A stretch of 41,135 bases of DNA from WFZT01 sp964398355 (GTDB lineage Bacteria; Hydrothermota; Hydrothermia; B15-G9; WFZT01): contig CAYNMM010000069.1 in assembly GCA_964398355.1 (NCBI GenBank), positions 1 through 41,135 of the forward strand, given 5' to 3'. The notes under the pieces are model-generated. The model was not told the DNA's origin. It saw only the letters and a program-made list of their open reading frames with translations, and searched no databases. The translations under genes and the position numbers were made by a program. Below, one piece after another: positions 1 to 7,863 of this stretch; positions within the stretch are counted from its first letter, which is position 1, and each line of letters begins with the position of its first letter.

Positions 1-708
1 TTCAGGTGGAGCGATCCAGAAGATTCGCGGTCTCTCACCTCTCAATGCCCGCATTAAACTCTCTTCCTGTTCGCGGCCAGTTGCAATAGCTACTGTAAAT
101 CCGACAAGTAATCTAACCATTTTATAGAAAAATCTCTCCCCATTTATAAAAAAATGAACTTCATCGTCATAAATTCTGACATCTGTTGAGACAATCTTTG
201 TTAGTGTATTTTCTTTTGTATCTCCAATGATCAGGCCTGAGAAATCAATTTCTCCTTCAATTTTCTTAAACACATCCTTTGCTTTTTCCAGCGAAAAGTT
301 TTCCACACCATCCCAGGTATATCTCCTTCTAATTGGTGATTTTTTTTCAGGAATTATACGATATCTGTAGAGTTTACCGCGTGCGTTGAATCTTGCGTTA
401 AATTTAGGGTCAACCTCTTCAACGGAATGAATATATATGTCGGGTGGGAGTAATGCGTTTAATGCTTTTCTCAGTTCGTGTGATCCGAATTTTGAAGTTT
501 CAAGGTGTAGACTTGCAACTTGTCCTTCAGCGTGGACTCCCCTATCAGTTCTCGAGGCTCCAATGATTCGAAATTTACCCGGTATCAATTTTTCTACAGC
601 TTTTTTCAGCTCTCCCTGAACAGTTCGTACATCAGGTTGAATCTGCCACCCCCAAAATTCACTTCCATCATATTCGATGGTTAATTTGAAAGTCTTTTTT
701 ACCTGCAA
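1..708 (-). CDS. truA: tRNA pseudouridine(38-40) synthase TruA, 3' end cut off
   Basis: Converts uridines 38-40 of the tRNA anticodon arm to pseudouridine. The reading frame is open from a TTG at 708 down to the window edge (236 codons), so only the last few tens of residues are missing. It has the family opening IEYDGSEFWGWQ (residues 11-22) and the catalytic loop GASRTDRGVHA, with the nucleophilic aspartate at residue 55; the usual form of the loop is GAGRTD. Near the window edge it reads FWIAPPE, close to the TruA C-terminus. No ATG lies upstream in frame. TTG 708 was chosen because it sits just after the buk stop codon and keeps the whole conserved N-terminus. Third gene of the ridA-buk-truA operon, with a 2-base gap after buk. 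The family call is firm; the start is less certain. Confidence 0.9.
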   Translation of the reverse strand, partial: MQVKKTFKLTIEYDGSEFWGWQIQPDVRTVQGELKKAVEKLIPGKFRIIGASRTDRGVHAEGQVASLHLETSKFGSHELRKALNALLPPDIYIHSVEEVDPKFNARFNARGKLYRYRIIPEKKSPIRRRYTWDGVENFSLEKAKDVFKKIEGEIDFSGLIIGDTKENTLTKIVSTDVRIYDDEVHFFINGERFFYKMVRLLVGFTVAIATGREQEESLMRALRGERPRIFWIAPPE

Positions 709-710
709 GT

Positions 711-1784
711 TTATTGATACTCTTTTGGAGTTTCTTCGCCTCTCAATACACGGAGAGCGCCTGAGGCAAGTGCTATCATCTCATTCTCTCCAGGCATTAC
801 CTTCACAGGTGCGATCCATGAGATGTAAGGAAGAAGATGTTCAATGAGCATCTCTGAATGTGCCATGCCTCCGGTGATTATTATAAAATCGACTTTCCCT
901 TTTAAGGCTGCTGCCATGGAGCCTATTTCTTTCCCGATCTGATAAACCATTGCATTGTAAACCAGCTCTGCAAACTTGCCACCGTGAGAAATCCTCCTCT
1001 CAATTTCTATAAGATCATCTGTTCCCAGATAATCCATCAGTCCGCCTTCCTTTATTGTTTTTCTCATAAGTTCCTTGAGTGTATATTTTCCTGAAAAGCA
1101 GAGCTCGATTAGACCTGTGGTTGGAAGCGAACCTGTTCGCTGGGGTGAAAAGGGGCCTCCGTCATTGGCGTTATTAACATCAAACATTCTTCCATTCCTG
1201 TGAGGTGAAATTGAAATACCAGTGCCGAGATGAGCGACAATGAGATTTAGTTCTTCGTATTTTTTACCGATTTCTTTAGCAAGTTTTTTGGCAACATATT
1301 TTGTATTCAGGGCATGGGAAAGGCTCTTTCTTGGCAATTCTTTTAAACCTGATAGCCTTGATATATCGTCAAATTCATCAACCGAGACAGGGTCCACAAA
1401 AAAGCCCGGAATTCCTGTACCCTTGATAAGTTCGTGTACAATTAAGACCCCCAAGTTTGAGGCGTGATCTGTTTGAACATTGCCCTTTAGAATATCTTCG
1501 ATAAGTTTATCGTTAATTATGTACGTACCGGATTCAAGGGGTTTGAAAGCACCGCCTCGCGAAACCACAGCGTCGAATTTTGTAATCTCAGTGCCTGCAT
1601 TCTTAATAAACTTTCTTACGAGCTCTGTTCTGTAAGGAAGTTGATCCAGAGTAGAATCAAATTTTCGGAGGTCTTCAGGCTGGTGTTTTATATTTTCACT
1701 TTTAATTTCATCTTCATTTTCAAAAATAGCGACCTTTGTAGAGCCGCCACCAGGATTTATGACGAGTAATTTATATTTTTTCAT
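711..1784 (-). CDS. buk: butyrate kinase
   Basis: Interconverts butyryl phosphate plus ADP with butyrate plus ATP, in the cytoplasm, as a fermentation or branched-chain acid energy step. The 357-residue length fits the Buk branch of the ASKHA acetate/butyrate kinases. The N-terminal phosphate-binding strand reads INPGGGSTK (residues 9-17). Further family blocks are SRGGAFKPLESGTY, AHLGTGISISPHRNGRM, NDGGPFSPQRTGSLP and the adenosine motif ITGGMAHS. The ATG overlaps the ridA stop by 4 bases (ATGA), so translation is probably coupled. The partner phosphotransbutyrylase is not in this window, so isobutyrate or other branched-chain acids remain possible substrates. Confidence 0.93.
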   Translation of the reverse strand: MKKYKLLVINPGGGSTKVAIFENEDEIKSENIKHQPEDLRKFDSTLDQLPYRTELVRKFIKNAGTEITKFDAVVSRGGAFKPLESGTYIINDKLIEDILKGNVQTDHASNLGVLIVHELIKGTGIPGFFVDPVSVDEFDDISRLSGLKELPRKSLSHALNTKYVAKKLAKEIGKKYEELNLIVAHLGTGISISPHRNGRMFDVNNANDGGPFSPQRTGSLPTTGLIELCFSGKYTLKELMRKTIKEGGLMDYLGTDDLIEIERRISHGGKFAELVYNAMVYQIGKEIGSMAAALKGKVDFIIITGGMAHSEMLIEHLLPYISWIAPVKVMPGENEMIALASGALRVLRGEETPKEYQ

Positions 1785-2155
1785 TTTTTCGCAATCACCT
1801 CTATTTCAACAAGGGCTCCTTTAGGCAATTCCTTAACAGAGACAGTTGAACGGGCAGGATAGGGAGGTGTCAGATAACTACTGTAAATTTCATTAACCTT
1901 TGAGAAATCCGAAATATTCGCGAGGAAGATCGTGGTCTTTACAATGTTAGAGAGATCGAGATTAATAGCTAAAAGAACGGCCTTTATATTTTCCATGACC
2001 TGCCTGGTTTGATTTTCAACTCCCTCAACCAGATCACCTGTAGATGGATCAATTCCAATCTGTCCAGCGAGAAAGACAAATTCATCAGTTTCAATCGCCT
2101 GGGAATAAGGTCCAATGGCCTGTGGTGCCTTTGATGTTCTGACTTCCTTTATCAT
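1781..2155 (-). CDS. ridA: RidA family reactive enamine/imine deaminase
   Basis: Hydrolyses reactive enamine and imine intermediates released by PLP enzymes. The 124 residues match the usual RidA length. Visible family blocks are APQAIGPYSQA near the N-terminus, FLAGQIGIDP, and PARSTVSV with the conserved arginine, then LVEIEVIA near the end. The frame stays open upstream to 2284, but ATG 2155 has a strong Shine-Dalgarno (AAGGAGGT, 6 bases upstream) and starts exactly where RidA proteins start, so the upstream extension is rejected. First gene of ridA-buk-truA. Association with buk may reflect amino-acid fermentation; that is inference. Confidence 0.93.
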   Translation of the reverse strand: MIKEVRTSKAPQAIGPYSQAIETDEFVFLAGQIGIDPSTGDLVEGVENQTRQVMENIKAVLLAINLDLSNIVKTTIFLANISDFSKVNEIYSSYLTPPYPARSTVSVKELPKGALVEIEVIAKK

Positions 2156-2175
2156 ACCAAACCTCCTTTTAATTG

Positions 2176-2204
2176 AGTTTAAAGCAACCATATAGACTCG
2201 GCAA
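2176..2204 (-). promoter_or_regulatory. predicted promoter of ridA-buk-truA
   Basis: Minus-strand -35 TTGCCG (2199-2204) and -10 TAAACT (2176-2181) are separated by 17 bases. The predicted start near 2169 leaves a short leader that still contains the AAGGAGGT ribosome site. It sits back to back with the predicted promoter for the gene at 2245. Each hexamer is 4/6 to consensus, so this is a moderate call. Confidence 0.45.
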
Positions 2205-2205
2205 G

Positions 2206-2235
2206 TTGAATAACCTGAGAGTGGTCCAATATAAT
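2206..2235 (+). promoter_or_regulatory. predicted promoter abutting the start codon at 2245
   Basis: -35 TTGAAT (2206-2211), 18-base spacer, perfect -10 TATAAT (2230-2235). Transcription would start near 2242, leaving about 3 bases before ATG 2245. No Shine-Dalgarno is present, so the transcript would be essentially leaderless. Confidence 0.6.
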
Positions 2236-2244
2236 TAACTTTCA

Positions 2245-4650
2245 ATGGCCAGAAGAAGGAGAAAAGCCCAGAGAACTTATACAAGGAGGGAGTTCAAGGA
2301 CTCCAATTTTATCCTGCTCATTATCTTGCTTGGATTAATTTACTTTTATAAAATTCTGTCACCCGGTGTGATGCTTTTTGCCACGGATCAAATCACTGCT
2401 GGATTTCCTTTCAGGGTATTTCACGCATATGTGCTGAAGACGTTTCATCACATACCCTTCTGGGATCCGTATCTCTTTTCAGGAATTCCATTCATAGATG
2501 CTTTTCATGGTGACATCTTTTATCCTTTTTCATTCCTGCGCGTTATATTTCCCCCTCATGTCGTGTTAAACTGGTTCTTTATATTCCATTCTATACTTGC
2601 TGGTGTTTTTATGTACCTTTATTTAAGACTTTTGAAGCTGGAAAAATTTGTGGCATTTCTATTTGCTATTTCTTTTATGTTTACCGGAGCCATGATATCA
2701 TTGACATATCCGGGACATGATGGGAAAATGGCCGTCTCATCTTTCATACCGGTAGTATTCTATTTCATTCACAAGGGTTATCTTAAAGAGAAGTTCGGCT
2801 ACTTTGCCCTGGCAGGAGTTTTTATGGGGTTCGGGATTCTTTCACCACATGTACAGATGATGTATTACCTTTATCTCGCATCCTTTATTTACATTGTTGC
2901 ATTATTCTATTTAAAAAGCAAAGAAGCTGGGGTATCATCTGCTGTCAAAATTGGAATTTTTTATGTAATATCAATTGTTTTCTCGCTCTTCATAGGAGCA
3001 GTTCAACTTTTACCAGGTTATGAGTACGTTGCAAAATTTTCTCCACGTGGAGCGGGGAATAGGGGATACGAATTCGCAACTTCATGGTCATTACCCTGGG
3101 AGGATTATATCAGTGCATTCTTTGCAAAATTCTCAGGATTCATGGATTCCTATTGGGGAAGGAATCCTTTTAAGATTAATACCGAGTATCTTGGTGCTTT
3201 TGCCGGTTTTCTTGGATTTGTAGGTTTCTTCAACAGGAAAAGAAAAGCTCTGATATGGATTTTTGGTATCCTCGCAGTATTTTTCTCTATCGTATCGCTC
3301 GGTGGATACACACCTATTTACAGAATCTTTTACTATCTCCTGCCAGGGATAAAAAAATTCAGGGCACCAAGTATGAGTTTTATCTTTGTTGCATTCTCTC
3401 TAAATGTACTTGGAGCCTTTGGTGTTGAATATTTATTGGAGAAGCACGGCGAGAGGAAATTATTCAAAAATCTATGGATAGCTGTAGGGATTATCTTCGC
3501 TCTTGCTGTCATCGCATTTATAGGGAAAGGACTCGTTGTTGGAATTCTTAAAGGACTCTTCATCAAATCTCAGCATCAGCTCAGGGCCCTTAATCAATAC
3601 TACACAAATATACCCCTTGCGTTCTTGAGATTTTCCATTGTCGCTGCTGTAATTCTCTATCTGTTGAATGGGAAGTTGAGGTTTGATTTACCAGTGGTAG
3701 GTATATTCACTCTGGTGATCCTTGCTGATCTATGGTCAATTGACTGGAATTTCCTCAAAACTCTGCCCGGCCCTGAGAAGTATTATGCTAAAGACGAAGT
3801 GGTAAAGGAGCTTGAAGGGGATCACGACATCTACAGGGTATTTCCCATCTTTTACAGGATAGACAGCAACTATTTAATGCTTTACCACATTGAGTCTATC
3901 GGTGGACATCATGGTAATCAATTCCAGAGATATCAGGAATTCCTCGGTAATCCACATCATTTTATGTTCAGACCCGCTGATGAGCCGAATCTTTACCAGT
4001 ACCCCTGGTTTGTTGATCTTTTAAATGTAAAGTATGTAATTTCACAGCCAATACCCGAAGATCTTTCAGCCTACAAGAAAAATATCGAGCTTTATAGAAC
4101 ACTCTATCCTATTAGCAGATTTTTGAATGATTCCGGTCATTTCCAGATGATATCTGTTGTTACTGAGGGGAAGAACAATGTGCGTTATGCCATCTACCGA
4201 AACAAAAATTTCATTCCTCGAGTATTTGCGGTTGATTCAATCGAGGTGATGGACAAGAAAGATGTTCTAAAGAGAATGGAGAGGAAGGATTTTCAGGGCA
4301 ACAAAATTGCTGTATTGGAAGAGGACCCTGGCTTCAAACCGGACACCGGGAAGTTAGATTTCACATTTAAAATGCTGGAATACCAGCCAGATCACTGGAA
4401 ATTTGAGTACAACCTTAATAAAAAGGCCCTCATTGTATACAGCACTAATTTTTATCCAAAATTGAAGGTCTTTGTTGATGGGAAACCTGTAAAGACTTAC
4501 AGAGCAGACTATATTTTGCTGAGTTTTAAAGGAGAAAGAGGACATCATATCGTTGAGATAAAATTTAATAGTAAGGAGTACAACCTGCTTGGCCTACTCA
4601 GCATATTTACCATTTTAATTTCATTTGTCGCTGCCGCATTTAAAGTATGA
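2245..4650 (+). CDS. YfhO-like polytopic membrane protein (GT-C-like)
   Basis: An 801-residue integral membrane protein with a basic N-terminal tail (ARRRRK), about a dozen hydrophobic segments through residue ~500, a soluble C-terminal part and a final membrane helix. It resembles the YfhO family of large bacterial membrane proteins thought to act as GT-C-type glycosyltransferases. In the first outer loop, FWDPYLFSGIPF and GDIFYP are typical of that family. Acceptor and donor are unknown. It overlaps the next gene, a family 2 glycosyltransferase of the polyprenyl-phosphate type, by 4 bases. The simplest inference is that the downstream enzyme makes the lipid-linked sugar and this protein uses it. 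No Shine-Dalgarno; see the promoter at 2206. Confidence 0.75.
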   Translation: MARRRRKAQRTYTRREFKDSNFILLIILLGLIYFYKILSPGVMLFATDQITAGFPFRVFHAYVLKTFHHIPFWDPYLFSGIPFIDAFHGDIFYPFSFLRVIFPPHVVLNWFFIFHSILAGVFMYLYLRLLKLEKFVAFLFAISFMFTGAMISLTYPGHDGKMAVSSFIPVVFYFIHKGYLKEKFGYFALAGVFMGFGILSPHVQMMYYLYLASFIYIVALFYLKSKEAGVSSAVKIGIFYVISIVFSLFIGAVQLLPGYEYVAKFSPRGAGNRGYEFATSWSLPWEDYISAFFAKFSGFMDSYWGRNPFKINTEYLGAFAGFLGFVGFFNRKRKALIWIFGILAVFFSIVSLGGYTPIYRIFYYLLPGIKKFRAPSMSFIFVAFSLNVLGAFGVEYLLEKHGERKLFKNLWIAVGIIFALAVIAFIGKGLVVGILKGLFIKSQHQLRALNQYYTNIPLAFLRFSIVAAVILYLLNGKLRFDLPVVGIFTLVILADLWSIDWNFLKTLPGPEKYYAKDEVVKELEGDHDIYRVFPIFYRIDSNYLMLYHIESIGGHHGNQFQRYQEFLGNPHHFMFRPADEPNLYQYPWFVDLLNVKYVISQPIPEDLSAYKKNIELYRTLYPISRFLNDSGHFQMISVVTEGKNNVRYAIYRNKNFIPRVFAVDSIEVMDKKDVLKRMERKDFQGNKIAVLEEDPGFKPDTGKLDFTFKMLEYQPDHWKFEYNLNKKALIVYSTNFYPKLKVFVDGKPVKTYRADYILLSFKGERGHHIVEIKFNSKEYNLLGLLSIFTILISFVAAAFKV

Positions 4651-5603
4651 CGGAGAAGAAAGACAAGGGTTCAAAGGTAACAAATATAGAAGTAAGTCTC
4701 ATAGTTCCGGCTTATAATGAGGAAGAGAATGTAGAGAAACTGATAGAGCACATCTACAATTTTCTCAAGTCCAGAGATTTACTCAACAGGTGGGAAGTAG
4801 TATTTGTTGACGATGGTTCAACAGACAATACACTAAGAGTTCTTTCTGAAATGCTCCGGGAAAATTACAATGGGCTACAAATTACAATCAGGAGACATCA
4901 GAAAAATCTTGGGGTGACTGCTGCCCTTGAGACAGGATCACACTATGCACGTGGAGACATACTTGTATATTTCCCTGCTGATGTTCAATTTCGCCTTGAT
5001 GATGTGGAGAGGATGATTTCACACATGAAGGAGAATGGGTATGATCTCGTCACCGGTAAGAAACATGGAAAGTACGAGAAAGCTTTTGTGTCAAAGGTTT
5101 ACAACAAATTATCACAAATTCTATTCGGTTTGCCTGTCTCTGACATGAATTCAATCAAAGCCTTCAAAAAGGAGATCATAGAGAATATTCCCCTGAGAAA
5201 GGACTGGCATAGGTATATAGTCCCACTTGCATTTTATAAAGGATATAGACTTGATGAGGTTGAAGTAACTTTATACCCAAGGACAGGAGGAGAGTCAAAA
5301 TATAAAGGTATGAAAAGGGTGATTATTGGAGTATTTGATCTACTTGCTGTCAAGTTCCAGATCTCTTTTATGAGGAAACCAATGCTATTTTTTGGTTCAG
5401 TAGGGACAATCTCCACCATTCTGGGCATCCTTGTCGGTCTTTTTGCTATTTATCTTAGAGTTTTTAAACACCACGGGTATCGGCCATTAATTTATCTAAC
5501 CATGTTTTTGATTCTCGCAGGCTTGATTATCTTCACGGTAGGTCTCCTTGGAGAAATGATAGCCGGGTTGTACGACCTGATTGAGAAAAAGTGCAGAGAT
5601 TGA
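4647..5603 (+). CDS. family 2 glycosyltransferase, polyprenyl-phosphate sugar synthase type
   Basis: A GT-A fold enzyme predicted to transfer a nucleotide sugar to a polyprenyl phosphate at the inner membrane face. The N-terminal domain has VPAYNEEENV (residues 20-29), the nucleotide-binding VDDGSTD (54-60), and FPADVQF around 109-115, where D112 takes the place of the metal-binding DXD. Two hydrophobic segments at about 240-262 and 278-302 anchor the C-terminus, as in DPM1/GtrB/ArnC-like enzymes. Its start overlaps the YfhO-like gene (ATGA) and its end overlaps the ABC permease start by 13 bases. The class is clear; the sugar is not. Confidence 0.85.
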   Translation: MTEKKDKGSKVTNIEVSLIVPAYNEEENVEKLIEHIYNFLKSRDLLNRWEVVFVDDGSTDNTLRVLSEMLRENYNGLQITIRRHQKNLGVTAALETGSHYARGDILVYFPADVQFRLDDVERMISHMKENGYDLVTGKKHGKYEKAFVSKVYNKLSQILFGLPVSDMNSIKAFKKEIIENIPLRKDWHRYIVPLAFYKGYRLDEVEVTLYPRTGGESKYKGMKRVIIGVFDLLAVKFQISFMRKPMLFFGSVGTISTILGILVGLFAIYLRVFKHHGYRPLIYLTMFLILAGLIIFTVGLLGEMIAGLYDLIEKKCRD

Positions 5604-6532
5604 AAAGAGTAAGGGTATACATCTCTCTTCTCATTATTTTTACAGTTGTTTCCATCCTCTTCTTCTCCATTGATAAGAGTTACAGATTTAAAGAAATCTT
5701 TGATTTAAGACTGACGAGATACGTCCTTGGCATCGTAACGGGAATCTCTTTGTCAACCAATGGGGCAGCGCTTCAAACTATTTTTTTAAATCCTCTCGCA
5801 GAACCGTATATTGTCGGGATATCTGGAGGCGCTTTACTTGGCTATTCTTTCGCTATTCTGATAGGATACAACAGCTTTTTTCTCCTCTCCTTTTTCGCCT
5901 TCGTAGGTGCAATAATAACGACAATATCAATCTACCTCTTCTCTACCCAGAAAGGTATTATGGATTTAAAGAAACTTCTCCTTGGAGGTGTAATCTTTAA
6001 CTTCTTTAGTTACAGTGCTGTCTTGCTAATTTTAACTTTGAGGAGGCAGGGAATTGAAAAGATTTTATATTTACTATGGGGATCTTTTGGAATTATTGTG
6101 ACCGGAAAAGAGTTAGAATTCATAATTCCGGGTTTATTAATTATTGTGGCCTGTGCGACTATTTATTTCCTTTTTCACCGGAGCTTTGATGTGCTCGCGT
6201 TGGGTGAAGAAGAGGCGTATTCCATAGGTGTTAATGTTGACTTCATGAGAAAACTAACTTTTGTTCTAAGTTCTATATCAACGGGACTGCTTATATCGCT
6301 TGTGGGAGCAATTGGTTTCATCGGTCTCATATCCCCACATATTGCGAGATTAATTGGGGCGAGGAAACATTTAGACATTTATGGTATATCGGCAATAACA
6401 GGAATTTTGCTACTACTAATTGCCGATATGTCATCGAGATACCTATTCCCTATTGAGTTTCCAATTGGCGTTTTAACATCACTCATAGGTGTACCGTTCT
6501 TCTTTTATATTTTGAACAGAAATGGGACTTGA
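5591..6532 (+). CDS. FecCD/BtuC-type ABC transporter permease
   Basis: Inner-membrane permease of the iron-siderophore/heme/cobalamin ABC importer family. It has many hydrophobic helices and the family signatures LNPLAEPYIVGISGGALLG and GFIGLISPHIARLIG, the latter contacting the ATPase. At 313 residues it is slightly short for the family (about 330), mainly at the N-terminus. The listed start is GTG 5591, inside the end of the glycosyltransferase; TTG 5600 is an alternative and neither has a good ribosome site. It overlaps the ATPase gene by 11 bases. No periplasmic binding protein or TonB receptor lies in the window, so the substrate cannot be assigned. Confidence 0.88.
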   Translation: MQRLKRVRVYISLLIIFTVVSILFFSIDKSYRFKEIFDLRLTRYVLGIVTGISLSTNGAALQTIFLNPLAEPYIVGISGGALLGYSFAILIGYNSFFLLSFFAFVGAIITTISIYLFSTQKGIMDLKKLLLGGVIFNFFSYSAVLLILTLRRQGIEKILYLLWGSFGIIVTGKELEFIIPGLLIIVACATIYFLFHRSFDVLALGEEEAYSIGVNVDFMRKLTFVLSSISTGLLISLVGAIGFIGLISPHIARLIGARKHLDIYGISAITGILLLLIADMSSRYLFPIEFPIGVLTSLIGVPFFFYILNRNGT

Positions 6533-7280
6533 GTTTAAGAACATAACAGTATCATACGGGCGGCTACCTGTTCTCAGAACCTTCTCCTGGAAGGTTAACG
6601 AAGGAGAATTCTGGAACATTATAGGCCCAAATGGCGCAGGGAAGTCCACAATATTAAGGACATTGTTAAAGAGGGTTGTGCTACTTTCTGGTACCATTAA
6701 AATTGATGGGAAGGATATAAAGAGTATGGGGGTAAAGGAAATTGCAAGGAAAGTAGCGATTTTATTGCAGACTGATCTTGCTGATAAAACGATGAGTGTC
6801 AAAAACTATGTATCACTTGGTAGATACACGTATTTGAAACCGATGGAACCACTGAAAAAAAATGATATTTCCATAGTCCTTGATGCTCTTTCAAAAACAA
6901 AGACTTTACATTTAAAAGACAGAAAATTAGGAGAACTCTCATCTGGAGAACTCCAAAGGGTTCGAATTGCCAGAGTTATTGCACAGGGAACCAAATATAT
7001 TTTCCTTGACGAACCGACTTCACATCTCGATTATGAACATAGATTTGAGATTCTGGAACTTCTGAAACAACTAAACGTAGAGGGTAAGACGATCATTACG
7101 ATACTACACGAGTTTGACCTTGCCTACAGGTATGGGAGGAAGACACTGGTTATATCTGAAGGTCAAATTGTAAAAGCTGGCCCTACCAGAGATATCTTCC
7201 TGCCCTCTCTATTCGCTAACGTATTCCATATTAGACTCGTGCTACAGGATGGCAGACTTTATATTGAACCTTTACTGTAG
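6522..7280 (+). CDS. FecE/BtuD-type ABC transporter ATP-binding protein
   Basis: ATPase partner of the preceding permease. Walker A GPNGAGKS at residues 35-42, a Q-loop at LLQTD (81-85), signature LSSGELQ (139-145), Walker B IFLDE (160-164) followed by the D-loop SHLD, and the switch histidine in LHEFD. The 252-residue length is normal for the FecE group. ATG 6522 was chosen because it keeps the full first strand (GLEFKNITVSYG). The 3' end overlaps the end of the convergent arsR gene by 9 bases (7272-7280). Confidence 0.9.
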   Translation: MGLEFKNITVSYGRLPVLRTFSWKVNEGEFWNIIGPNGAGKSTILRTLLKRVVLLSGTIKIDGKDIKSMGVKEIARKVAILLQTDLADKTMSVKNYVSLGRYTYLKPMEPLKKNDISIVLDALSKTKTLHLKDRKLGELSSGELQRVRIARVIAQGTKYIFLDEPTSHLDYEHRFEILELLKQLNVEGKTIITILHEFDLAYRYGRKTLVISEGQIVKAGPTRDIFLPSLFANVFHIRLVLQDGRLYIEPLL

Positions 7281-7613
7281 GGAGGTAAGTCTTGTCATCT
7301 CTTCTTCTTTAATCTTGATCACTATTTTTAGTCCGGTCTGAATGATATCCACTACCCTGGGATCGGATAGTCTGTAATAAGTTAATGTTCCTTCTCTTCT
7401 GACTTTGAGTATCCCCGCTTTTTTCAATATGTTCAGATGACGTGACAAAGAGGACTGGTCAATATTCATGCAGGACATCAGCTCTTTTACACTCTTCTCT
7501 CCGGTTCTCAGGAGATAAACTACCTGTAACCTTTTTACTGAGGAGAGGGCACTAAAAAACTCCTCCAACGGTTCTACAACGTATGACTCATCACAAAACT
7601 TTTCTTCCTTCAT
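7272..7613 (-). CDS. ArsR/SmtB family winged-helix repressor
   Basis: A 113-residue metal- or redox-responsive DNA-binding protein. The winged helix runs from about residue 17 to 90, with the recognition helix in DQSSLSRHLNILKKAGIL and the wing RREGTLTYYRL. Possible ligands are Cys7 in the N-terminal arm and Cys48 in the alpha-3 helix (ELMSCM). This recalls the CadC-type site, which also uses an N-terminal arm plus alpha-3, but with half the cysteines. The C-terminal helix lacks the usual alpha-5 His/Asp pattern. It is convergent with the ABC importer genes. ATG 7613 has no Shine-Dalgarno; a near-consensus promoter ends 9 bases upstream, so the mRNA is probably leaderless. The sensed ligand is unknown. 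Confidence 0.9.
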   Translation of the reverse strand: MKEEKFCDESYVVEPLEEFFSALSSVKRLQVVYLLRTGEKSVKELMSCMNIDQSSLSRHLNILKKAGILKVRREGTLTYYRLSDPRVVDIIQTGLKIVIKIKEEEMTRLTSLQ

Positions 7614-7622
7614 AGTGAATTT

Positions 7623-7651
7623 ATTTTAATTGGAATTAGACTAAATGTCAA
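7623..7651 (-). promoter_or_regulatory. predicted promoter of arsR, near consensus
   Basis: Minus strand: consensus -35 TTGACA (7646-7651), 17-base spacer, -10 TAAAAT (7623-7628). The predicted start near 7616 lies about 3 bases before the ATG at 7613, which has no ribosome site. The AATTCCAATT in the spacer could be part of an autoregulatory operator; that is a guess. Confidence 0.7.
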
Positions 7652-7694
7652 TAGTTTACTTTTTAATAAGTGTAAATATAGATAGAAATTCGGG

Positions 7695-7715
7695 TTACAT
7701 TGTAATAAACATTAC
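7695..7715. promoter_or_regulatory. overlapping short inverted repeats in the arsR/7864 intergenic region
   Basis: TTACATTGTAA (7695-7705) is an 11-base palindrome. It overlaps a second dyad, GTAAT-AAAC-ATTAC (7702-7715). They lie in the 250-bp AT-rich divergent region between arsR and the Dph6-like gene. A regulator site is possible, but in such AT-rich DNA chance is a real alternative. Confidence 0.25.
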
Positions 7716-7851
7716 TTTTTAAATCAAGTTCAAAATTAAAATTTATCTTAAATTCAGTTAAAAAAACCTGATGCTGGCCCTCTTAATAGTTCCCTTTCTG
7801 ATTCTACTGAAATGAAATTACATAAAAGGTGAGGAATTTTAAATTTAAGAT

Positions 7852-7857
7852 TAAAAT
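7852..7857 (+). promoter_or_regulatory. candidate -10 element immediately before the ATG at 7864
   Basis: TAAAAT ends 6 bases before ATG 7864, so transcription would begin at or next to the start codon. No convincing -35 and no Shine-Dalgarno are visible. The surroundings are almost pure A/T, which lowers confidence. Confidence 0.35.
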
Positions 7858-7863
7858 TAAGAT

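Noticed and set aside
2156..2284. N-terminal extension of RidA
   Set aside because: It runs through the promoter and past a perfect ribosome site placed for ATG 2155.
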